Positions 55,025 to 64,000 of a stretch of 64,000 nt of DNA are shown here, piece after piece. The first letter of the stretch is position 1, and every line of letters begins with the position of its first letter. Position numbers and translations under genes: made by a program. The DNA is from Carnegiea gigantea (Eukaryota; Streptophyta; Magnoliopsida; Caryophyllales; Cactaceae), in the NCBI GenBank assembly GCA_029747015.1, contig JAKOGI010000831.1, positions 126,501 to 190,500 of the forward strand. The letters are read 5' to 3'. The notes beneath the pieces were generated by a model. It made no database searches. It had not been told where the DNA came from and saw only the letters and a program-made list of their open reading frames with translations.

Positions 55025-55037
55025 ATATATATATATG
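55025..55037 (+). promoter_or_regulatory. Putative TATA region of G2 5' LTR
   Basis: A short (AT)6 run, followed by GAGAGGGGGG and then CATCTCACTCACAC. The position between the W-box cluster and the GA-rich leader fits a TATA box. In the 3' LTR this run is expanded to about 57 bp. Confidence 0.5.
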
Positions 55038-55069
55038 AGAGGGGGGGCTTTCATCTCACTCACACACCC

Positions 55070-55190
55070 GGCAGGGGAGGGGGAAAGAAGAGAGAGAGAG
55101 AGAAAGAAGAGAGGAGAGAAAGAGAGAGAGAAAGAGAGAGAAGGAGGAAGAGAGAGAAAGGGAGAGAAAAAGGAGAAGGAGGCGGAAGAA
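55070..55190. repeat. GA-rich low-complexity leader in G2 5' LTR
   Basis: Purine run with many AGAGAG and GGAGA units. Arg/Glu/Lys-rich open frames across it come from the repeat and are not genes. Confidence 0.8.
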
Positions 55191-57033
55191 GAGATTCAGG
55201 TTTTGGGTCCTGGAGCAAATTCAAGGTGAGTAATTCTTGGCTCCTCGATCTAAGGACTTGCATTTGATATTTTATGATCTAGTATATTAGAATATTAATG
55301 TCAATAGATAGAAGTCAATCGTATAATTTCATGTTAATTGCAATACTGATGGAGGTATCGTAAGCTGTTAATTATGATATGAATTCATTCACTATGGGTT
55401 CGAAATTATGAATTGGGGGAAAATTTGCCTGAGAATTAATGCTGAAGTGCAGTTAATCTTTTGATTATTATGAGCTATTTGGTTTGACAACATTGTAACA
55501 ATTTTTCTGAAGAATATACATATTATCGGGAAATTGTGGTAAAAAGTCGTGAATTTGGAGGTATGCTTTGTAAGCGATAAATTCCAAGCATGTATTTTCT
55601 GATTTATGGATTTTGATTAAGATGTTATGTTTGATGAAATGTGATTATATGAGTTATAGTAGTGACTGTCATTATGTTATCTTCTTGTCAAAGCATAAGT
55701 GATACAAGAGTTGATGCCGAGATATAGTTAAGCCTCTTTTATAGAAAGCCTGAAGCATAATTTTGGACCGACGGAAGACCCAGTAATGGTATTAAAAATA
55801 TTAATAATAATTCGGTCGGATGAACATGGCCATAGTTCAAGTTATGCAATGGCAAAAATAACATTAATAACAATTATAAGTAACGAGCGTATACCAATTA
55901 TTAGAATAAGGTAATAACAATGTCGTTACCCCATTACATGATTATCACGTTCATTAAGCAAGAGTTTGTAGTATAAAAGACAGGAATTTAAATTAGCTAT
56001 TAAACCAATATGTTCAAGGGCAAGGATGACAGCAAAACAAAATAAAGTCAAGTCAATAACTTTTATATGTTAATAATCAGCACATGGCTCAAGGGATTCA
56101 AATTATCTATCAAACTAAAGAATCCCAACAAATTTCATAACCTTGCACTAATCAAAAGAGAATCACATATGTATAACAGGAATGAGGTCACATCTGCCGC
56201 TTCAAGCTGCCAATGCACATTTTCCAAATGCACATTTTCATTACAAAGGAGAGAGAATCTCAAAGACCAGGTACGTACATTGTCTGTGCTCTTCAAAAAC
56301 TCACAGTGTTCTCAGCAATGCAAAATTAATATCAGATTCATTTAATGAATCAATTTCTCAATGTTTTGTCACATAAACAAGTGGCCCCGCCAATCATCAT
56401 CAGGGCTTATGCCCAGCAATTATCAAGGCTTATGCCGATCAATATACCCGCGCGCGGTATCAACTCAGGCTTCTCGATCGGCCTGGCGGGGTGAGCATCC
56501 AAAGTGTGATCGTTTCAAGATGTACATCGACCAAGGGGTCCACTTTCAGATAACAATCAGCAGATCCATTTTACTTACGCATTCTCTCTCTCCTGTTTGT
56601 AAAGCAAAAATGGTTTGAAATGCGGCCGGCCCAACTCATTTACCACAACTTATTTTACCGCATAGGAATGTACGTGCGGATCTTCGGCTCATCATTCGCA
56701 TGTTTTCATGTTTTCTGTTTTAGGAATGGGAAGAAGGAAACAGTAATTCTCCGTAATTCTCCTGAGAAACTAGAAAGCCGCTAAAACAAGGGACATCTAC
56801 TGATTACTAGCCAGTCAGTGCTTACAGTGATGATAGGTGAGTAACTGAGAGGTTACGATTGCCATTTCTTTGAAATCTGAGGTAATTTCAGTTGTTTACC
56901 AAATTAGATAGCCTTGTTCCGACCTGGAACGATGGTAACGCCTCCCTGCAAAACAAAAGTCTTCCACCGTAGATTAATAAATTCAGGGTTAAGCTAAGAT
57001 AAGCAGCATTAGCTTTTAAGAGCGTTATAGTTA

Positions 57034-57047
57034 TGGTATCAAAGCCC
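57034..57047 (+). other. G2 primer-binding site, tRNA-Met like
   Basis: TGGTATCAAAGCCC, one base from TGGTATCAGAGCCC, four bases after the LTR end. Confidence 0.75.
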
Positions 57048-58009
57048 AGGTTTAGCATCACTGTGAGCTAAAAGGATGCCTATGAGGTAGGCTGGATCAG
57101 TGAGACGAATGTGTGACCAGAAATTCATATGTATAAGTGCATCATGGGGATGTTTTAGAAAACATTTACGTAGCCTGAATCTTTTGATAATAAGATCAAT
57201 GGTACAGTTACATAATTCTTTAGGGGTTTTATCGCCAGTAAACTAGAGCAAGGATGCATTTAGTCAACTTCTTGGTGACGTGTGTAGTCCAGAAAAGTAA
57301 GCTAAGCTCATAGCAAATCTTGTGGAATCTTGGGTCGCTTATTTGTCATCAGGAGACTTTCAACCTAGAGAATTGGTTTTATTATGATGTACTGAATACA
57401 TAATATTTGGGTATCGTGAGGTTTCAACTATTGCAAGAAGGTAAAGTTTGCAAACGCTTGTATGATCTAAGGCAGTATTGAATTATATTATACATGTGAG
57501 ACGGGAGGAATGTACCTTGCAGCGATATTCATAGGTTGGATTATTAGGAATGCAGAGGGCCTATCGCAGTGTCATGAATGCTTTACAATAATCATAAGGA
57601 GTCCTGTTGGGCAATTCAATAGCTTATGTGGTGTAAATTGATCCTATATTGATTGTATGGATCAAGATAAGATGTCACACAAAGAATGTGTTGTTGTTAA
57701 GGTGCATGTGGAGTATGTGAAGCTATGTAGGCTACCGACTGCTAGGTGCAGACAAGTCATTATACCTTAGAAGCATGGTTAGCAGTAACAAAGGCAGAAG
57801 GATACGGGAGATATTTATATCTGGAATGTTAGGGGACGTTTTGTAATCTGGGTCGTTGACCCAGATCATATAAACAAGTAAGCCTGAACTTGGGCAATAT
57901 AGACATAGGAAACATCGGGAATGTGTGGGGAGAACTCCTTCCGAGATTCCCAATTCTATACTATTATATGAGATAAATCAAAATCTACAGGTACCTGGAG
58001 ATTATCATG
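57048..58009 (+). other. G2 internal region, no gene
   Basis: About 960 bp with frequent stops in all frames and no retrotransposon domain recognised. Confidence 0.5.
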
Positions 58010-58710
58010 GATGAATTTTAGGTGGCATATCTCAGAAGACTCTTGAAAACAACTAAGGTTTAAAGTTGCTCATGATCATGCAAGTTTAGGGTGTAATGAT
58101 GAGATTTTGTAATCTTTGACATTGGTAGTGAATATCAAGATGTGTATGCCAATCTACATGAGTTCAAGAGTGATTTTAGCGAATGGTTATGTGAAGAAAA
58201 GTTTGCAAATATGTGGTTATTGCGCTATCATTAGACCTGAAACATGGGTGACTTTGGGAGAAAATTGGTATCAATTGGCATATCAAAAATTCATGCTTTT
58301 TGGTTTAATGATAGCTTGAGGAGTTGGCTTTCAATAAGCTCTGGAATTACTCAATTTTGAGTTGTGTACACAAAGTTATGGCCACTTTACTGAAGACTAC
58401 GCAGAATACATCGAAATTGGGATTGTGCACGTCTGTGTTCTATCCTAATTTTAGGAACTTTACTATGTGAATCATGCTTTGTGTCCTCAATAAAAGTTTT
58501 AGTGGACATTATGATCTTTTCATATTGAGGTTTTACATCTTCTTTGCAGATCGGGAATGAAAGATATGGATTTTCTAATGCAGGCCATCAAGCAGCACCG
58601 ATTTGGAGATATTTTCAGAAATTTCTATGGGTATTACACAAGGACTAATGAGGTCAACAAGTTTGATTATGTACAGAAGCTTACTTGAGTTGACAGCTGA
58701 AGTTCAATAA
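58010..58710 (+). repeat. G1-type LTR fragment inside G2
   Basis: Matches the middle of the G1 LTR (about 18780-19610 and 27230-28090) in the same orientation. Shared stretches include GAAAAG-TTTGCAAATATGTGG, AATTACTCAATTTTGAG and TATGGATTTTCTAATGCAGG. It agrees better with the G1 3' LTR, which has the AATGCAG-CCATCAA segment missing from the 5' LTR. No flanking LTR ends are present, so it is a fragment captured by, or ancestral to, G2. Confidence 0.72.
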
Positions 58711-60395
58711 GTATTAAGAGATTCTAAGGAGACGATATCAATAATGTCTCTTATGATGGGTTAGGTCATGGGTGTTGAGGGGCTCAGCAATACTCATTAG
58801 ATTGAGCAAAGTAATTTAAGGGGGGAAGATTATGCCTTGTGGAGCATCAGGTAATTTAATAAGTAAGCTTTTGGGATTAACAAGGATCAGGAAAAGACGA
58901 TCATCTACAAAAGTGAAACCGCAGGGGAGAGGTTTGAGGATATACCAAATATATCGATGGGTTTGTTGTTTTTGAATGTGAAAGCATAATCATTGGACCT
59001 TATTGCCAAGAGTAAATAAGATTCTGGGAGACAAGTAATCATTGGAGAAGCATAATAAGTACAATGATTATTAGAATTGAACTTTGGAGACTATTGACGC
59101 ATTATAGAATATGTCGGTAAGAAATTGAAAAGGTGAATTAAGCATGCATATATCGATCTGTTGCATGGCCTTTATGAAGGTATTACAAGTGATTCTATGA
59201 GGATGAGATGTCAAATTTCAAAAAGCATTATTGTAACACAACGTCACGTTCAAACAACAATGGATTGTGGAATATTAAAATCCATGAGATAACTGTGTAT
59301 CGAATAAAATCCAGGCACCCTTCCTTTGATCTTCTCAAATTCTCAAAACCTTATCAGCATGAATCTCAGTATTGTGATACCAGTATTGAACCAAATGGGA
59401 GTCCACTAACCTTTGCACAATTGATAATAGGCCCCTTGTCAGATATTACTGTCTAAGTTAGCATCCTTCTCAACCTCTTTGGCTACCACCTACAACTAGG
59501 CACCCCCTTAATATCCAATACCATATTTTAACCCCTTTTTATCAAGTTTTGCAAACTATACAATTGTTGTAGCAATACTTCATTACCTATCCCCCCCTCT
59601 ATTAAATTTTCTCAAGACCGATTACCTTTGCTCAGCTTAATTGCTAAGACCATTCATTCAATGTTAACGTAATCTTTTCTTTCACCTTAACCTTCAATCA
59701 TCACATGGATAACTACGCTCCTACCATTCTGGTTTTGGATTAATGCACAAAGCTTTGAGTCCTATGTGATCAAGGATTGCAAGTCTTTCATTCTTATTGC
59801 TCTTATTATTCAAATTGTTTACACTTATCACTTGTTTTCACTCCATCTACATCACAGTCATAATTTCATTATTCATCGTCTTTCAAATCTGCCAACTGTT
59901 CCTGTCATTAAAAACCTTACATCGACAATATTTCCAGATGCATTTAGCCATTAATCTACTTCATTCTTAATCATCTTGATTTTTGTACTAGTACCGTTTC
60001 CTTGCCATTCCACCCCTCGCCCCGAACATCTGCTCAACAGATCTTGCTGGATATACGAAATCTTACTGATTCATTTGTCTCATGCATTAATGATGTTGTT
60101 CCGATCGGTTCTTATATTTGATTTAATTGCTCCGTCCGTAACCTTTGCTTTTACTAATAACACCTGGCCCTTCCTTAATTTCATACTCCTAGAAAATTTG
60201 GGCCTCTTTAAAGGTGTGTATACCTATTTTCGGCATTATTTGCTTTGTCCTGGCAACTTGTTGTTTACCATTGAACCCATCCTGGCTCAATTTTAAGCGG
60301 ATGTCGGCATTCCCTTACTTTTGACTCTATCTTTCTCTTCTTCGTTACATCAAGGATATAATTATCCGTATTTCACCTTTTTCGATTTAATTGGG

Positions 60396-60463
<68 letters not shown>

Positions 60464-62590
60464 TATTTCAGGACCCCACCAATTTCCTTGCTTTCCTTCC
60501 AACACGTCGCCACTACTACTCACTAATTAGCTAAGCAGTATGCCTATTGGGGGCATAGAATACCATTTTGTTTACCCGAAAATGATAGTATCCTGGCTAT
60601 ATCAACCCCAACACACCTAGGTTAGGGATGAAAGGAAGAGCCTAGCAGACTTTGAAATTGTTAAACCACATACATCACCTCGTCACCTCCTAAGACGATA
60701 AATTATGCCTCCCCAACACCTTCTTAAACACAAGCACCTGATGAGCTAGGTTATGTTGGCTAAGCATGAGCACAATTACGTTCATATGTTTAAGTGAAGG
60801 AGCATAGACATGCTTAATTCGTCGTTCCAAATATGATTCACAGAGCTGTTCAAACGCATAATCCGGTCAAACAGACAAGTATTGATTCGAGGTTACATTT
60901 AAGCCCATTCATGCCATCCCAACTTAACTATTCATCCCTTTCAAGCTTAACATGAATCAAAACTTTAGTTAGACATAAACGATTCATTCCGAAGTCTACA
61001 ACAATCATGGGACAACTAAGCTTGTTTTATTGCGCCTATCTCATGCTCTAACCATTCACATCCAAATTCGCTTAGTGACTTATTCAAGCTAATGGCGGTT
61101 AAACGAGCACCTTATTGGATACTCCAATCCTTTATTATCCCATTCCATATCCCGATAGCTCCACTAAGTTTACTTTAAGTAACCTCAAACTCCTACCCAC
61201 TACCTTAAATACCTCCATGACATTGAAACAATTATCCCGTATATGTAGGTCACCTCATTTTACTCCGAAACTCATTGACACTTAATTAAAGCTTCAATTT
61301 GGCGATAACCCCACTCTATCAAGTCTATGGCCACAATCACATAACCAGCACGTAGCCTACAATTTTATCCAAATATCCATTCAACTTGATCTTAACATCA
61401 TCAAACTAGCATAATGAAACCGAGCCTTAATCGCCAAACCCTAATGACCATTCATAACCAGGCATATACATTCAATTTTCATCACTTACTGATTTCATTT
61501 CATCATTCACTAAAGTGAGCCTCAAGCAATAAATCATCATTCCCAAGCTAAAATTATTTTTCCGAATTCTCACTCACCACACTACTCTAAATCTCTCAAT
61601 CCACAATTCAATCCAAACATCCAACATGCATGATCCTTTACTTTTATTCAATTACTCATGAAAATCCAACCACATATCCAAAACAAAAGTTTAACCACAC
61701 AGGAACAAGCTCCCAAGAATCAAATCCACGACCGCAAGACAAAAGGGGCCCAAACTCATATATTCAAAAGCTACAAACAGGCATGACATAACGCCACTTT
61801 TGAGTGATAACTCACCTCCTCTTCTTGGATTCTTGAAGATTCATGACCATCTTTATTGTAGCCATTCTACAACCATCGGTTATTAATTGTGTTGACTTCA
61901 CTATTTATTTCTTTCTTGGGCAATGACTCACACCACCACCATCGCCATTTCTCTTGTTCATGGGTATGCTCTGCATATTAATTTGAGGCTTTTTCACAGG
62001 AGCTCCTACCAGCCCAATCCACATCACAACTTTCCCTCACTTCTCATATATCGTTTAGAATTCCACCCCAAGCGAGTCATTAAATCCAATATAACTATTA
62101 AGCCTACCAAGTTGGATATTTGCTTGATTCTCATTGATGCAAAACTCACAAACAAGCGCTCACGTAGTTACTTTCTTCCCAAGCTAAAAGTTTCATGAAA
62201 TCCGTGAATATTCATTTCTCCTTAAATGATTTGGCTAAGATGCATCACATGACTGCATGATCAATGCCACTCAATCTTCATTATTGCTCCTTATACACTT
62301 CCTCGAAATGCTTCTAAGAATCACCCAACTCAAAATGCTCCACTGAACTTCATAAGATCTTACTGGCAATTCAAAAACAATATAAACAATCCACTGCACA
62401 CAATAACGACCTAGTTTACACGCAAGCAGGTCAGTTCATGGACATGTACAGCATATTCTCACAACCCCTAGCTTAGGGACTATGTTCTAGATCCCGATCA
62501 CGTTACCATAATAAAGCCAATTCCCGTATTTATTTGCAGTACAGTAAAAGTTCGTTTCAAACTGCAAGTTTCGAGGACGAAACTTATTTT
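58711..62590 (+). other. G2 internal region, long, C-rich and gene-free
   Basis: About 3.9 kb without a recognisable domain. The longest frames (59208-59456, 59976-60296, 61923-62198) have no known motif. From about 59460 on, the plus strand is clearly richer in C than in G. An (AT)30 repeat lies at 60401-60460. The last bases before the polypurine tract read CGAGGACGAAAC as in coding chromoviruses. Confidence 0.5.
60401..60460. repeat. (AT)30 microsatellite
   Basis: Sixty bases of uninterrupted AT dinucleotides. Confidence 0.95.
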
Positions 62591-62602
62591 AAGGGGGGAA
62601 GG
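62591..62602 (+). other. G2 polypurine tract
   Basis: AAGGGGGGAAGG, one base from the 3' LTR, identical to the G1 tract. Confidence 0.85.
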
Positions 62603-62859
62603 CTGTAACGGCCTGACCATAATATTCATATTAATTACATTAAATCATCGTAATTACAAACTAATCAAGTTAGGCCCCGCATTTCCATCTAGCAATTTTT
62701 CATTTCAAATCAGCATTTCCTACACACATATATATACATTTTTGTACCATTGCAGGTTGAATCGACAGAATAACCTCGAAATGAATTTTGATTACTCTTA
62801 AAATAATTCATCAACATTCCAAATGTGTTTTTCAAAATTTTACATTTCAAAAAAAAAAA

Positions 62860-62922
62860 GTCAACGCCGGTCAAAGTCGACTCGACCGGTCAAACCGACT
62901 TTGACCGGTCAAAGTCGGTCAA
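62860..62922. promoter_or_regulatory. Palindromic W-box cluster in G2 3' LTR
   Basis: Six TTGAC/GTCAA cores. The inner 26 bp (62894-62919), centred on TTTGACCGGTCAAA, are a perfect palindrome. It corresponds to 54922-54985. Confidence 0.7.
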
Positions 62923-62955
62923 GGAAAAAAAAAATCTTAGATTTTTTTTTACTTT

Positions 62956-62959
<4 letters not shown>

Positions 62960-63016
<57 letters not shown>
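62960..63016. repeat. (AT)28 run in G2 3' LTR
   Basis: About 57 bases of alternating AT at the place of the TATA-like stretch. The 5' LTR has 12-13 bases there. Confidence 0.92.
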
Positions 63017-63018
<2 letters not shown>

Positions 63019-63064
63019 AGAGGGGGCTCTCATCTCACTCACAGACACGGCAAGGGAGGGGGAA

Positions 63065-63091
63065 GAAGAGAGAGAGAGAGAAATAAGAGAG

Positions 63092-63130
<39 letters not shown>

Positions 63131-63170
63131 AGGAAGAGAGAGAAAGGGAGAGAAAAAGGAGAAGGAGCCG
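63065..63170. repeat. GA-rich low-complexity leader in G2 3' LTR
   Basis: Long AGAGAG run, longer than in the 5' LTR. Open frames over it are repeat artefacts. Confidence 0.85.
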
Positions 63171-64000
63171 GAAGAAGAGATTCAAGTTTTGGGTCCTGGA
63201 GCAAATTCAAGGTGAGTAATTCTTGGCTCCTCGATCTAAGGACTTGCATTTGATATTTTATGATCTAGTATATTAGAATATTAATGTCAATCGGTAGAAG
63301 TTAATCGTATAATTTCATGTTAATTGCAATACTGATGGAGGTATCATAAGCTGTTAATTATGATATGAATTCATTCACTATGGGTTCGAAATTATGAATT
63401 GGGGGAATATTTGCCTGAGAATTAATGCTGAAGTGCGGTTAATCTTTTGATTATTATGAGCTATTGGGTTTGACAACATTGTAACAATTTTTCTGAAGAA
63501 AATATATATTATCGGAAAATTGTGGTAAAAAGTCGTGAATTTGGAGGTACGCTTTGTAAGCGATAAATTCCAAGCATGTATTTTCTGATTTATGGTTTTG
63601 ATTAAGATGTTATGTTTAATGAAATGTGATTATATGAGTTATAGTAGTGACTGCCATTATGTTATCTTCTTGTCAAAGCATAAGTGATACAAGAGTTGAT
63701 GCCGAGATATAGTTAAGCCTCTTTTATAGAAAGCCTGAACCATAATTTTGGACCAACGGAAGAGCCAGTACTGGTATTAAAAATATTAATAATAATTCGA
63801 TCGGATGAACATGGCCATAGTTCAAGTTATGCAATGGCAAAAATAACATTAATAACAATGATAAGTAACGAGCGTATACCAATTATTAGAATAAGGTAAT
63901 GACAATGCCGTTACCCCATTACATGATTATCACGTTCATTAAGCAAGAGTTTGTAGTATAAAAGACACGAATTTAAATTAACTATTAAACCAATATGTTT

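Larger units (their letters stand above)
54653..57029 (+). repeat. G2 5' LTR
   Basis: Begins TGTAACTGCCCGACC and ends GCGTTATA (expected TTACA, one base changed). From 5' it has a W-box cluster (54922-54985), an (AT)6 TATA-like stretch (55025-55037), a long GA-rich leader (55070-55200), a splice-donor-like CAAG|GTGAGT (GT at 55226), blocks shared with the G1 LTR (CCGCGCGCGG and CGATCGGCC near 56448-56484) and an acceptor-like CTGTTTTAG ending at 56723. Confidence 0.87.
54653..64000 (+). mobile_element. Ty3-gypsy-type element G2, non-autonomous, runs off window
   Basis: 5' LTR 54653-57029 (2377 bp), tRNA-Met-like primer site, about 5.57 kb internal sequence, polypurine tract and a 3' LTR starting at 62604, cut by the window end. 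The LTR start TGTAACxGCC and the pre-LTR sequence CGAGGACGAAAC then AAGGGGGGAAGG are the same as in G1 and Tekay-like chromoviruses. I find no gag, RT or integrase signature inside, so it resembles a large retrotransposon derivative that depends on others. LTR divergence is about 5% over 200 bp by hand count. Confidence 0.85.
62604..64000 (+). repeat. G2 3' LTR (partial, cut by window end)
   Basis: Starts TGTAACGGCCTGACC and matches 54653 to about 56020. It contains the W-box cluster (62860-62922) with a perfect 26-bp palindrome at 62894-62919, an expanded (AT)n run, a GA-rich leader and the splice-donor-like site near 63212. Confidence 0.87.

Noticed and set aside
54963..55263. Arg/Glu-rich or Ser/Leu-rich frames across GA runs (also 62825-63253)
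   Set aside because: Products of AG and AT repeats, not genes.
58805..58835. A polypurine tract (AAGGGGGGAAG) suggesting an inner 3' LTR within G2
   Set aside because: What follows does not match any LTR start in the window, and no second LTR partner was found.
1..64000. CRISPR arrays, tRNA or rRNA genes, bacterial operons
   Set aside because: No spaced direct repeats, cloverleaf or rRNA-like sequence was recognised. The content is plant nuclear. The GGTATCAGAGC matches are retroelement primer sites, not tRNA genes.

Overview
The window is a stretch of flowering-plant nuclear DNA made almost entirely of nested transposable elements and old viral insertions. No intact host gene was recognised. 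The evidence for a plant is two Sirevirus-type Ty1-copia elements with an env-like third gene, two chromovirus-like Ty3-gypsy elements with very long LTRs, an L1-type LINE with a plant RNase H tail, a MULE relic, a hAT-like MITE and two endogenous pararetrovirus copies (family Caulimoviridae). The species cannot be named from this.

Layout. Positions 339-5810: pararetrovirus copy A (+). 6044-16936: copia element C1 (-), complete, with target-site duplication TGTAG. 16942-17957: 3' part of pararetrovirus copy B (-). 17958-29502: gypsy element G1 (+), inserted just upstream of copy B's TATA box, with a 5-bp duplication now differing at one base. 29503-34045: the rest of copy B (-). 34506-35552 and 47976-52240: one LINE (-), split by copia element C2 (35553-47975, -, duplication TTAAC). 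54042-54395: MULE N-terminal relic (+). 54653 to the window end: gypsy element G2 (+), whose 3' LTR runs off the edge.

How the parts work. Each copia element has gag, then protease, integrase, reverse transcriptase (RT) and RNase H (pol), then an env-like gene, all on the minus strand between LTRs of about 1.42-1.44 kb. C1 has an intact gag but a broken pol. C2 has lost protease and the integrase N-terminus and carries two env-like modules from different sub-lineages, the second fused in frame to the pol C-terminus. G1 keeps degraded gag, protease, RT, RNase H, integrase and chromodomain-like remnants. G2 has no recognisable protein domain and looks non-autonomous. The viral copies point tail to tail. 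Their order, read across both, is primer site, 5' ORF, coat protein with zinc finger, movement-like protein, protease, RT/RNase H, an ORF of unknown function, a small conserved ORF, then promoter and poly(A) signal. Both are heavily mutated and have lost different parts.

Points most worth a second look: env-like lesions shared between C1 and C2 while pol lesions are private; the chimeric env duplication in C2; the inverted viral pair with coat-before-movement order and a small uncharacterised ORF; a palindromic W-box cluster just upstream of the G2 LTR TATA region; possible introns inside the long gypsy LTRs; and a 333-bp GGGTCGGGT-rich hAT-like MITE with a perfect 8-bp duplication. Distances and divergences are hand counts, not alignments.
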